DNA of 20,490 nucleotides from an uncultured Bacteroidaceae bacterium (GTDB lineage Bacteria; Bacteroidota; Bacteroidia; Bacteroidales; Bacteroidaceae), in assembly GCA_934394435.1 (NCBI GenBank), contig CAKRRN010000042.1, positions 1 to 20,490 on the forward strand, given 5' to 3'. Below the pieces are notes generated by a model. That model was not told the origin of the DNA, did no database searches, and saw only the letters and a program-made list of their open reading frames with translations. Below are positions 7,633-15,006 of the stretch, piece by piece; position 1 is the first letter of the stretch, and each line of letters starts with the position of its first letter. The translations under genes were made by a program, and so were the position numbers.

Positions 7633-8475
7633 TTAGCGAACGGTTATGTGGAAACACCCTTGCTTTCGCTCGTGCTTCACGTAGCAGAGGCTGTCTGCCC
7701 TTATGTCGCGAAGTACTTGACTCAGAATCCATTTGAGGGTGTCGTTTCTTACGGTTCGGCGCTCGGGACCTTCGGGAGGCGAGACGGTAGAGTATCGGTT
7801 GTAAGCAATGTCGAACGTGGTGCCGAATCTGTGGCAACTTTGCTCGCTTGCGTTTCCGTTGCGACGCCTCAAGCGCGTCACGTCGTCTTCTGTGCGCAAT
7901 ACGCTTGATACGATGATTCTGTGTAGAGGTATTCCTTTGACGTAGAGACTGTCCAGGAAATTCTTCCCTATGGTGCACAATAGGTCGTGGGCACGAGGTA
8001 CCAGGTAGGGGATACTGTGGTACATGTTCTTGTCTATGCAGAAATACGGGTCTGCGCCTACGAATACAAGCTCGTTCTTTCTGCTTTCAGCCTCTTCGCG
8101 GTTGGCGACAGGAGTCACTCCCCACTGCATGGCTGCCTTTATCTGTACGTCTTGTACGTCGGGGAAGCATTCTTCGTAAGAATGAATGCCCCCAAGCTTG
8201 TGCCAGGGCCTGTCTGTTCCATTGGGGTATACGGAGGAGCCCATTCTCTCCTTTTCGGAGTGTAACATGGGTTGTGTCTCGTCCTTCTCTATTTCGGTAT
8301 GCTGGACTTCTACTGTTGTTGCCACGGTGTCTGTCAGCAGAGAGTCGGTTGTGGAATGGCTTGTGCCAGCTTGCACCGTTGGCATTACCGATGGGTTACA
8401 TATGCGGATAATGGCAAGTATGCCTACCATAGAGGCACAGCTGCCTAAAAAGAAATTTTTCTTGAGTCGTCTCAT
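7633..8475 (-). CDS. DUF5715 family membrane-anchored protein, M15-peptidase-like
   Basis: A 280-residue protein read from the ATG at 8475. A basic N-terminus (MRRLKK) and a hydrophobic segment (about residues 8-25) suggest a signal anchor, followed by a Ser/Thr/Glu-rich linker (about 35-80) and a globular domain from about 95. Within it SVLRT (191-195), HRFGTTFD (H215, D222) and a C-terminal CFHI (H276) reproduce the HxxGxxxD and final His pattern of zinc D-Ala-D-Ala carboxypeptidases of family M15, so a cell-wall role is plausible but unproven. The frame is open to 8748, but that extension crosses both divergent promoters and enters phoH, so it is rejected. Transcription appears to start within a few bases of the ATG. 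Confidence 0.82.
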   Translation of the reverse strand: MRRLKKNFFLGSCASMVGILAIIRICNPSVMPTVQAGTSHSTTDSLLTDTVATTVEVQHTEIEKDETQPMLHSEKERMGSSVYPNGTDRPWHKLGGIHSYEECFPDVQDVQIKAAMQWGVTPVANREEAESRKNELVFVGADPYFCIDKNMYHSIPYLVPRAHDLLCTIGKNFLDSLYVKGIPLHRIIVSSVLRTEDDVTRLRRRNGNASEQSCHRFGTTFDIAYNRYSTVSPPEGPERRTVRNDTLKWILSQVLRDIRADSLCYVKHERKQGCFHITVR

Positions 8476-8483
8476 CTTGAGAA

Positions 8484-8515
8484 CAAAGTTATGGAAATAT
8501 GTGGGAAAAGTCAAA
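8484..8515 (-). promoter_or_regulatory. Bacteroidota promoter for the DUF5715 gene
   Basis: On the minus strand TTTG (8512-8515) and TAACTTTG (8484-8491) are separated by 20 bases, an exact match in sequence and spacing to the Bacteroidota -33/-7 consensus. The -7 box ends only 8 bases before the ATG at 8475, so the leader would be about 3-5 nt. It is the best promoter in the window. Confidence 0.75.
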
Positions 8516-8524
8516 TTTATAACG

Positions 8525-8532
8525 TAATTTTG
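8525..8532 (+). promoter_or_regulatory. -7 box for phoH
   Basis: TAATTTTG matches TAnnTTTG. The predicted start near 8537 leaves a leader of about 17 nt before the ATG at 8554. The -33 region lacks a clear TTTG and lies between the two elements of the opposing promoter, so the two divergent promoters share about 50 bp. Confidence 0.5.
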
Positions 8533-8553
8533 CAAAAGAATAAATGATGGTGG

Positions 8554-9522
8554 ATGATAGAGAAACATATCGTTCTGGAAGATATAGATCCCGTAGTTTT
8601 GTATGGCGTCAATAATGCCAATATGCAAATAATAAAGGCCTTGTATCCGAAATTGCGCATCGTTGCGCGTGGTAATGTGATACATGTGATGGGGGATGAG
8701 TTGGAAATGTGTGCGTTGGAAGACAATCTGACAAGATTGGAGCAGCACATTGTTAAATATAATACTCTGTCAGAGGAGGATGTGCTGCATGTCTTGAAAG
8801 GCGAGCAGACGTCTCATCCCGCAACGGAGGGCGTCGTTGTCTTTAGTGTGACAGGTAAACCTATTGCGCCACGCACGGCTGGGCAAAAGGAACTGCTGGA
8901 TGCTTTTGAGCAGAATGATATGCTTTTTGCCACGGGACCAGCGGGAACAGGAAAGACGTATCTGGCTATTGCTCTGGCTGTACGCGCATTGAAGAATAAA
9001 CAGGTGCGGCGTGTCATCTTGTCACGCCCTGCTGTTGAGGCAGGAGAGAAACTGGGTTTCTTGCCTGGAGATATGAAGGAAAAGGTGGACCCTTATCTGC
9101 AACCTCTATACGATGCCTTGGAAGACATGGTACCTCAGCAACGCCTGCGCGAGATGATGGAGCAGAATGTGATACAGATAGCACCGCTTGCCTTTATGCG
9201 CGGACGAACCTTGAATGATGCTATCGTTATATTAGATGAGGCGCAGAACACGACTGTGGCGCAGATAAAAATGTTTCTGACTCGTATGGGAGCAAATTCA
9301 AAGATGATTATCACAGGCGATATGACTCAGATTGACCTTCCCCACAGCGTACGATCAGGACTTGCAGATGCCTTGCAGGTGCTTCGTGGAGTCAAAGGTA
9401 TCGGATTCGTGAAACTGGGGCAAGCGGATATCGTGCGACATAAACTGGTGACACGCATTGTCGAGGCTTATCGCCATAGAGACGATGCACAGAATATGCG
9501 TGATGACGCGCAGCAATCTTGA
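8554..9522 (+). CDS. phoH: PhoH family ATPase
   Basis: A 322-residue cytoplasmic ATPase of the PhoH/YbeZ family. Residues about 1-90 form the N-terminal KH-like region common in these proteins. The helicase-like P-loop domain has Walker A GPAGTGKT (128-135), Walker B VILDEAQN (225-232) and the downstream ITGDMTQIDLP block (253-263). The role is not settled; relatives are linked to RNA metabolism and often work with YbeY, which is absent here. It is first gene of a rightward series, with the next gene 30 bases on. The C-terminus after residue 310 is a short polar tail. Confidence 0.95.
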   Translation: MIEKHIVLEDIDPVVLYGVNNANMQIIKALYPKLRIVARGNVIHVMGDELEMCALEDNLTRLEQHIVKYNTLSEEDVLHVLKGEQTSHPATEGVVVFSVTGKPIAPRTAGQKELLDAFEQNDMLFATGPAGTGKTYLAIALAVRALKNKQVRRVILSRPAVEAGEKLGFLPGDMKEKVDPYLQPLYDALEDMVPQQRLREMMEQNVIQIAPLAFMRGRTLNDAIVILDEAQNTTVAQIKMFLTRMGANSKMIITGDMTQIDLPHSVRSGLADALQVLRGVKGIGFVKLGQADIVRHKLVTRIVEAYRHRDDAQNMRDDAQQS

Positions 9523-9552
9523 AGAAACAACTAAAACAAATACTCATTAACA

Positions 9553-11310
9553 ATGAAAATGAAGAGAAAATTACTCATCGGAACATTGCTTATTGCCAGT
9601 CTGCTACAAGCAGGAGCTGCTGACAGGTACGTGAAACGCGAGGTGCGTGGCGTGTGGCTTGCTACTGTATATAATATAGACTGGCCATCCGTTACGGGCA
9701 CTACGTTTGCCGTTCGACGCAACCAGCAGGCTGAAATGACCAAGTATCTTGATGCCTTGCAGGCTGCTGGGATAAATGCTGTATATTTTCAGACACGCCC
9801 CATGGCTGACGCTCTGTATAAGTCAACCCTTGAACCTGTATCCGCATTCTTGACAGGAACTCGTGGGTCACGTCTCTATTGGGATCCTCTGGAGTTTATG
9901 GTAGACGAGTGTCATAAGAGAGGTATGGAGTGTCACGCGTGGGTAAACCCTTACCGATGGAAGAAAAAAACTGATGCTGACCACACCACGAAATATGACA
10001 AGCAACTAAAGGAGAACAATATGCTCATCTCCTACAATGGTGAGGTTATTTTCAACCCAGCACTTGATGCAACACGTGAGCGTATAGTGGCTGTCTGCCG
10101 TGAGATGATGGAAGGCTATGATATTGATGGTATCATCTTTGACGATTACTTCTATCCCAGCGGAATGCCTACGACAAGTGCAGCAGAGGACTATAATGAC
10201 TGGAAAAACTCTGGTACAAAACTCTCCTTTGGCGACTGGCGCAGAGAGAATATCAATGCTATGGTGGGCGATGTGTACAATATGATACAGGAAGTGGATC
10301 CCAGTCTCAAGTTTGGTATCTCACCTGCAGGAGCTGCCTGCTCCGACCCTTCTGTGGCAGCAAAACATGGCGTAGATCCTATTCCCAAGGGAAGCGACTG
10401 GCAGTATAATGGCATCTTCTCTGACCCCGTTGCGTGGCTTGAAGAGGGCACCATCGACTATATTTCTCCTCAGCTGTATTGGAAGACTGACCACAAGACC
10501 AATCCATTTGGTCCCATGACTCAGTGGTGGTCGAAGGTGGCAAAGAAATTCGGAAGGCATCATTATGCCAGTCATTCGCTTACCTTCCTGCAGTCAAGCA
10601 ATACTCAGAACGACTGGGTAGAGGTGGGCAAGCAAGTGCAGTATTCGCGCAGTTACACCAAAACGGCAGCTCCAGGAGCCATATTCTACTCTGCTTGTGA
10701 CATAGATGGCAAGAAAGTAAAAGGACTGGGTGAATGGCTCAAGGAGAATAAATTCGTACATCCTGCCCTTACCCCTGCTATCAACTGGAAGGAACATCCT
10801 GAGTATGGTACGGTGGAAAACCTTGTGTCCGATGGTAAACAACTTAAATGGGACGAGGTGGAACATATGCGCTACAGCGTGTATGCTATTCCTGAGGCAA
10901 AGAAAGATGAGAATCTGGAGACAAGTACAGCCGGTGGCATTCTCTCAGACTACCTCTTGGGAGTGTCTTATACCAACTCTTATCAGATACCTGCTGAGTA
11001 TGCAGAAGGGTATCAGTTTGCAGTCTGCATCCTCGACCGCTATGGCAACGAGTTTGCTCCCATGTATATAGATATAGCTGACGTGATTGAGGATGTGGCG
11101 GAAGATGCTGTGGAGATAGAACTGAACGGCTGGACACTCACCACGAGTATGCCCGTAAAGCAGTTGCAGGTCTATAGCACCATGGGGCAGATGATGGAGA
11201 GTGCGGAGAATACAGACGAAATGGATGTGAGCGGCTTACCTACGGGTGTCTATGTGGTGAAGGCTCTCACAGGCAAGCAGACCGCAGTAAAAAAGATATA
11301 TATAAGATGA
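9553..11310 (+). CDS. Exported GHL10-type glycoside hydrolase (YngK/DUF187 family) with C-terminal sorting-like domain
   Basis: A 585-residue exported protein. A signal peptide (KRKLLIGTLLIASLLQAGA, cleavage near residue 22) leads into a TIM-barrel of the GHL10 family: REVRGVWLATVYNIDWP (29-45), GINAVYFQTRP (73-83), CHAWVNPYRW (127-136) and the acidic active-site strand IIFDDYFYP (194-202). A fibronectin-III-like segment spans about 425-515. The last 60 residues (about 525-585, ending DVSGLPTGVYVVKA and KKIYIR) look like a type IX secretion type A sorting domain. The substrate is unknown; peptidoglycan-derived or other glycans have been suggested for relatives. It lies between phoH and purC with gaps of 30 and 47 bases. 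A weak hairpin (11307-11322, CTCG loop) overlaps its stop codon. Confidence 0.88.
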   Translation: MKMKRKLLIGTLLIASLLQAGAADRYVKREVRGVWLATVYNIDWPSVTGTTFAVRRNQQAEMTKYLDALQAAGINAVYFQTRPMADALYKSTLEPVSAFLTGTRGSRLYWDPLEFMVDECHKRGMECHAWVNPYRWKKKTDADHTTKYDKQLKENNMLISYNGEVIFNPALDATRERIVAVCREMMEGYDIDGIIFDDYFYPSGMPTTSAAEDYNDWKNSGTKLSFGDWRRENINAMVGDVYNMIQEVDPSLKFGISPAGAACSDPSVAAKHGVDPIPKGSDWQYNGIFSDPVAWLEEGTIDYISPQLYWKTDHKTNPFGPMTQWWSKVAKKFGRHHYASHSLTFLQSSNTQNDWVEVGKQVQYSRSYTKTAAPGAIFYSACDIDGKKVKGLGEWLKENKFVHPALTPAINWKEHPEYGTVENLVSDGKQLKWDEVEHMRYSVYAIPEAKKDENLETSTAGGILSDYLLGVSYTNSYQIPAEYAEGYQFAVCILDRYGNEFAPMYIDIADVIEDVAEDAVEIELNGWTLTTSMPVKQLQVYSTMGQMMESAENTDEMDVSGLPTGVYVVKALTGKQTAVKKIYIR

Positions 11311-11357
11311 GGCTCGCCTCATAAATGGATATTTCCTATAAATAAAATATATTAGGC

Positions 11358-12311
11358 ATGAAAGCTCTAACCAGAACAGATTTCAGCCTGCCAGGGCAGG
11401 TAAGCGTGTATCATGGAAAGGTACGCGACGTTTATGACATCAACGATGACCTGATGGTAATGGTCGCCACAGACCGTATCTCCGCCTTCGATGTGGTGTT
11501 GCCTAAGGGCATTCCCTTCAAGGGGCAAGTGCTCAACCAGATTGCAGCAAAATTCCTCGATGCTACAGCTGACATCGTTCCCAACTGGAAACTGGCTACT
11601 CCAGATCCCATGGTGACAGTAGGACTTAAAGCAGAGGGCTTCCGCGTAGAGATGATTATCCGCGGTTATTTGACAGGTTCGGCTTGGAGAGAGTATAAGG
11701 CAGGTTGCCGTGAGCTGTGTGGTGTAAAACTGCCTGAGGGGATGCGCGAGAACCAGAAGTTCCCAGAGCCTATCATAACTCCAACAACAAAGGCAGAGGA
11801 AGGACATGATGAGAATATCAGTCGCGAGGAGATCATCGCGCAAGGTATTGTTAGCCGCGAGGACTATGAGCAGATGGAAAAATACACTCGTGCCCTCTTT
11901 GCACGCGGTACGGAAATTGCTGCTGGAAAAGGACTCATCCTGGTCGATACTAAGTATGAGTTTGGTAAGCGCGATGGTAAGGTAATTCTTATTGACGAGA
12001 TTCATACACCTGACAGTAGTCGCTATTTCTATGCTGAGGGTTATCAAGAGAAATTCGAACAGGGATTGCCTCAAAGACAGTTGAGCAAGGAGTTCGTGCG
12101 CCAGTGGCTCATTGAGCATAACTTCATGAACCAGCCTGGTCAGGTTATGCCCGAGATTACCGATGAGTATGCTCAGAGTGTGGCAGACCGCTATATTGAA
12201 CTCTATGAACATATCGTGGGCGAAAAGTTCCAGCCTGAGCATACAGAAGGAGATATTGCTGAACGCATTGAGAAGAATGTGACCGACTGGCTCAGAAATC
12301 ATAACAAATAA
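11358..12311 (+). CDS. purC: Phosphoribosylaminoimidazole-succinocarboxamide synthase (SAICAR synthetase)
   Basis: A 317-residue enzyme of de novo purine synthesis that joins CAIR and aspartate with ATP. Clear motifs are GKVRDVYDI (20-28), ATDRISAFDVVLP (37-49), IIRGYLTGSAWREY (100-113) and the PROSITE-like LVDTKYEFG (195-203) with the downstream IDEIHTPDSSR. Length fits the longer yeast-like bacterial form. No purine riboswitch or separate promoter is visible in the 47 bases before it, so it is probably read from the upstream genes. A hairpin follows it at 12325-12369. Confidence 0.96.
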   Translation: MKALTRTDFSLPGQVSVYHGKVRDVYDINDDLMVMVATDRISAFDVVLPKGIPFKGQVLNQIAAKFLDATADIVPNWKLATPDPMVTVGLKAEGFRVEMIIRGYLTGSAWREYKAGCRELCGVKLPEGMRENQKFPEPIITPTTKAEEGHDENISREEIIAQGIVSREDYEQMEKYTRALFARGTEIAAGKGLILVDTKYEFGKRDGKVILIDEIHTPDSSRYFYAEGYQEKFEQGLPQRQLSKEFVRQWLIEHNFMNQPGQVMPEITDEYAQSVADRYIELYEHIVGEKFQPEHTEGDIAERIEKNVTDWLRNHNK

Positions 12312-12324
12312 GAAATAACTCGAA

Positions 12325-12380
12325 AAAGAGGAGCGCGGAGGGCTTGACTGCTTGATCGTGCTCTTCTTTCTTATTATATA
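12325..12380 (+). terminator. Hairpin between purC and menG, probable terminator or attenuator
   Basis: AAAGAGGAGCGC (12325-12336) pairs with GTGCTCTTCTTT (12358-12369) over 12 bp with two G-U wobbles. The stem is followed by CTTATTATAT. It would end or reduce transcription after purC. A GATATTTG at 12381-12388, one base off the TAnnTTTG box, follows immediately but is only 7 bases before the menG ATG. Confidence 0.5.
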
Positions 12381-12395
12381 GATATTTGTTGCGGA

Positions 12396-13127
12396 ATGTA
12401 CAAGACAGAGACAGTAAAACCTTATGACGCGAGTGATAAGCGTCAGCAGGTGGAACGTATGTTTAATCGCATAGCACATTCCTATGATATGCTTAATCAT
12501 AGCCTTTCGCTTGGGATAGATCGTCGTTGGCGGCGGAAGGCTATAGATGCGCTGGGTAAGTATGCTCCTCAGATAGTGCTTGATATTGCTACGGGCACAG
12601 GTGATTTGGCTATTATGAATGCGCAGCGTAATCATCCTCGTCGTATAGTGGGTGCTGACATTAGCGAGGGGATGATGGAAGTAGCACGCAAGAAGGTTGC
12701 AAAGGCAGGACTGGCAGATGTGGTCACTTTCCAAAAGGAGGATTGTACGAAGATGTCCTTTCCTGACAATTATTTTGATGCTGTGACTTCCTCTTATGGC
12801 GTACGCAATTTCAGTGACCTGGATGCAGGTTTGCAAGAGATGTATAGAGTGCTTCGCCCAGACGGACACTTGCTCATTGTGGAACTCAGTATGCCTATTC
12901 GTTTCCCAATGAAACAGCTTTTCGCTATATATGCTCATGTGGTGATGCCTGTGCTTGGTCGCCTTATCAGCCACGATGATAGTGCTTATACCTATCTGCC
13001 CACCAGTATGGAGGCTTTTCCGCAGGCTGAGGAGATGGAACAGATACTTCGGAAGAATGGTTTTTCTGAAGTGCGCTGGGAACGTTTCTGTGGAGGTATC
13101 AGCACGATGTATCTGGCCAAGAAGTAA
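12396..13127 (+). CDS. menG: Demethylmenaquinone methyltransferase
   Basis: A 243-residue class I SAM methyltransferase of the UbiE/MenG family, catalysing the last step of menaquinone synthesis. Motifs include MFNRIAHSYDMLNHSLSLGI (22-41), the SAM loop LDIATGTGDLA (62-72), GADISEGMM (86-94), FPDNYFDAVTSSYGVRNF (122-139) and the RVLRPDGHLL block (151-160). Bacteroidota use menaquinone, so MenG rather than UbiE is the likely role. It lies 84 bases after purC, with a hairpin in the gap, and 16 bases before aroE. Confidence 0.95.
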   Translation: MYKTETVKPYDASDKRQQVERMFNRIAHSYDMLNHSLSLGIDRRWRRKAIDALGKYAPQIVLDIATGTGDLAIMNAQRNHPRRIVGADISEGMMEVARKKVAKAGLADVVTFQKEDCTKMSFPDNYFDAVTSSYGVRNFSDLDAGLQEMYRVLRPDGHLLIVELSMPIRFPMKQLFAIYAHVVMPVLGRLISHDDSAYTYLPTSMEAFPQAEEMEQILRKNGFSEVRWERFCGGISTMYLAKK

Positions 13128-13143
13128 AAAAGAATATGTAATT

Positions 13144-13872
13144 ATGGATAAATATGGAATTATTGGTTATCCTTTAGGACACAGTTTCAGCCGGGCTTTT
13201 TTTACGGAAAAGTTCCAGCGTGAGCATATTGATGCCCAGTATGTCAATTTTGAGATTCCTTCTGCAGACATGCTTCCTGGTATCATACAGGACAATCCTG
13301 ATTTACGTGGACTCAATGTGACCTTGCCACACAAGGAGGCTGTCATTCCTATGCTTGACGAGTTGAGCGATGAGGCTAAGGAAATAGGGGCAGTCAATGT
13401 GATACGTGTGCGCAACGGAAAACTTAAAGGTTTCAATAGTGATATCATTGGCTTTATGGACAGTATACGTCCACTTCTGAAGCCATGGCACACACACGCG
13501 CTAATACTTGGTACGGGTGGTGCAAGCCGAGCTATCAGAGTAGGACTTGAGCGGCTTGGACTTGAGTGGACGTATGTGAGTCGTACTCCTGCCCCTGGTC
13601 GTCTTGTTTATAGTGAGCTTACAGCTGATTTGATGGTGCGTTATCAAGTGATTGTAAACTGCAGTCCTGTGGGCATGTTTCCCAAGATAGATGCTTGTCC
13701 GGATATTCCTTACCAATTCGTTACTGAAAAGCATCTGCTTTATGATCTTGTGTATAATCCAGAGGAGACTCTCTTCCTGAAGCGTGGCGAGAGTCAGGGA
13801 GCTATCGTGAAGAATGGTCTGGAGATGTTACACCTTCAGGCTTTAGCCAGTTGGAAATTCTGGAATGAATAA
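13144..13872 (+). CDS. aroE: Shikimate dehydrogenase (NADP+)
   Basis: A 242-residue AroE, typical of the short Bacteroidota form (classical AroE is about 270). The N-terminal substrate domain has GYPLGHSFSRAFF (8-20), LNVTLPHKEAV (57-67, catalytic K64) and FNSDIIGF (97-104, catalytic D100). The nucleotide loop is GTGGASRA (123-130), and NCSPVGMFP with a C-terminal NGLEMLHLQA block follows. It reduces 3-dehydroshikimate to shikimate. The frame is open back to 12955 inside menG, but the family start is the ATG at 13144. Its stop codon is embedded in the first hairpin of the downstream gap. Confidence 0.96.
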   Translation: MDKYGIIGYPLGHSFSRAFFTEKFQREHIDAQYVNFEIPSADMLPGIIQDNPDLRGLNVTLPHKEAVIPMLDELSDEAKEIGAVNVIRVRNGKLKGFNSDIIGFMDSIRPLLKPWHTHALILGTGGASRAIRVGLERLGLEWTYVSRTPAPGRLVYSELTADLMVRYQVIVNCSPVGMFPKIDACPDIPYQFVTEKHLLYDLVYNPEETLFLKRGESQGAIVKNGLEMLHLQALASWKFWNE

Positions 13873-13904
13873 TCCCAAATTGGTCTAATGACCGATTTGG
13901 GATT
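13871..13904. terminator. Hairpin at the aroE stop codon
   Basis: Fifteen-base arms AATCCCAAATTGGTC (13871-13885) and GACCGATTTGGGATT (13890-13904) pair with one G-U wobble around a TAAT loop. It overlaps the last two bases of the aroE stop codon. A second short pairing, ATCCCC with GGGGAT (13905-13931), follows. No long U tract is present, so action as a transcript 3' end is inferred. Confidence 0.5.
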
Positions 13905-13938
13905 ATCCCCACTTTCTCTGCATGAGGGGATTATATAT

Positions 13939-13981
13939 CAAATTAGCCTAACAAGCATTCACAACTTGTTAGGCTAATTTG
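13939..13981. terminator. Perfect 17-bp inverted repeat in the convergent gap
   Basis: CAAATTAGCCTAACAAG (13939-13955) and its exact complement (13965-13981) flank a 9-base loop. Because the flanking genes converge, it can form on both transcripts and is a good candidate for a shared bidirectional terminator. A further small hairpin (GCCCTT 14003-14008 with AAGGGC 14015-14020) lies closer to the CMD-cupin gene. Confidence 0.6.
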
Positions 13982-14042
13982 TCTTACTGTGGATTTCTGT
14001 TTGCCCTTAATCAAAAGGGCGAATGAGACAGATGGTGAAATA

Positions 14043-14897
14043 CTATTGCTCGCTGAGATTTGCGTATTCCTCATCACTAACAGGTTCAAGCCACTCGTTT
14101 GGCTCTGAGCCTGGTTGTGAGTTCTCCACCTTGATGTGTGTGGCTATATGCTGAAACCATGAGTCTTTCTGTGCTCCATGCCAATGTTTTACTCCTTCGG
14201 GAATGTCTATGATGTCACCTGCTTTGAGAGCGATGGCTGGCTTACCCCATTCTTGATACCAACCTTTGCCAGATACGCAAATGAGTATCTGACGCGCTCC
14301 ATGGTGAATGTGCCAATTGTTTCGACAGCCAGGCTCAAAGGTTACATTGTTCATAGGGAGAACACTTTGTTCGCCTTCCTTTAGATTCTTGGGCATGAGA
14401 GATGCTAAATGACTGTTGCCGATGAAATATTTGGAGTAGGCTGTGTTGGGCTGTCCGATAGGAAATGTAAGTTCTTGTATGTTACCATTATTTCCCGTTA
14501 CTTCATCCTCAGCCCACACTTCCTTTGCCTGGTTGAAGGCTGCCCATGCTTTTGGCCATCCTGCATAAAAAGCCATATGCGTGATAATCTCAGAAATTTC
14601 AGTACGTGTGATGCCGTTCTTCTTTGCTTCCTTTAGATGAAAGGTGAGTGAACTATCTGTGATGCCTTGACTTATGAGTGATGTGATGGTGACAAGACTT
14701 CTGTCGCGAAGTGAAAGGATATCATTGCGACTCCACACTTCTCCGAAAAGTATATCGTCATTGAGGTGGGCAAATTCAGGGGCAAACTTCCCCAGCTTAT
14801 CTCGTCCAGCTGTCTGTATTATTTTTTTTTGTGCCATAGTATTAATAGTATTAAAAGATAATATCGCTAATACCAGGAATAGACCTGTTTTTCTCAT
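14043..14897 (-). CDS. Exported carboxymuconolactone decarboxylase-like/cupin fusion protein
   Basis: A 284-residue two-domain protein. A signal peptide (residues 1-22, ending NTMAQ) is followed by an AhpD/CMD-type helical domain (about 37-125: DRSLVTITSLISQGI and ITRTEISEIITHMAFYAGWP) and a cupin (about 183-260). Cupin motif 1 reads WHIHHGARQILICVSGKG, with histidines 196, 198 and 199 and Gln where Glu is usual; motif 2 reads IPEGVKHWHG. The CMD part has no CxxC and no cysteine at all, so AhpD-like peroxidase chemistry is unlikely. Substrate unknown; a small aromatic or lactone compound is possible. It is followed by the convergent terminator cluster and lies 109 bases downstream of the AraC gene. 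Confidence 0.85.
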   Translation of the reverse strand: MRKTGLFLVLAILSFNTINTMAQKKIIQTAGRDKLGKFAPEFAHLNDDILFGEVWSRNDILSLRDRSLVTITSLISQGITDSSLTFHLKEAKKNGITRTEISEIITHMAFYAGWPKAWAAFNQAKEVWAEDEVTGNNGNIQELTFPIGQPNTAYSKYFIGNSHLASLMPKNLKEGEQSVLPMNNVTFEPGCRNNWHIHHGARQILICVSGKGWYQEWGKPAIALKAGDIIDIPEGVKHWHGAQKDSWFQHIATHIKVENSQPGSEPNEWLEPVSDEEYANLSEQ

Positions 14898-15006
14898 TTA
14901 TCCTGTTTTTTTCTTATTGGGTTGTTAGAAACTGCAGCAAGAAGATTTTTCTTGATCGGAAATATTCTTGATGACCTTTACCAGATTGCCTACAGAATCG
15001 TTACTG

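Noticed and set aside
8476..8748. N-terminal extension of the DUF5715 protein
   Set aside because: It would run through both divergent promoters and antisense to the start of phoH; the ATG at 8475 begins a normal membrane anchor.
11367..12974. A 535-codon open frame on the minus strand across purC and menG
   Set aside because: It is antisense to two strongly conserved enzymes, has no recognisable domain, and its translation is rich in His, Ser, Thr and Leu in a way expected from an antisense shadow.
12955..13143. N-terminal extension of AroE
   Set aside because: It overlaps menG in another frame; the family begins at the GYPLGHS block directly after the ATG at 13144.
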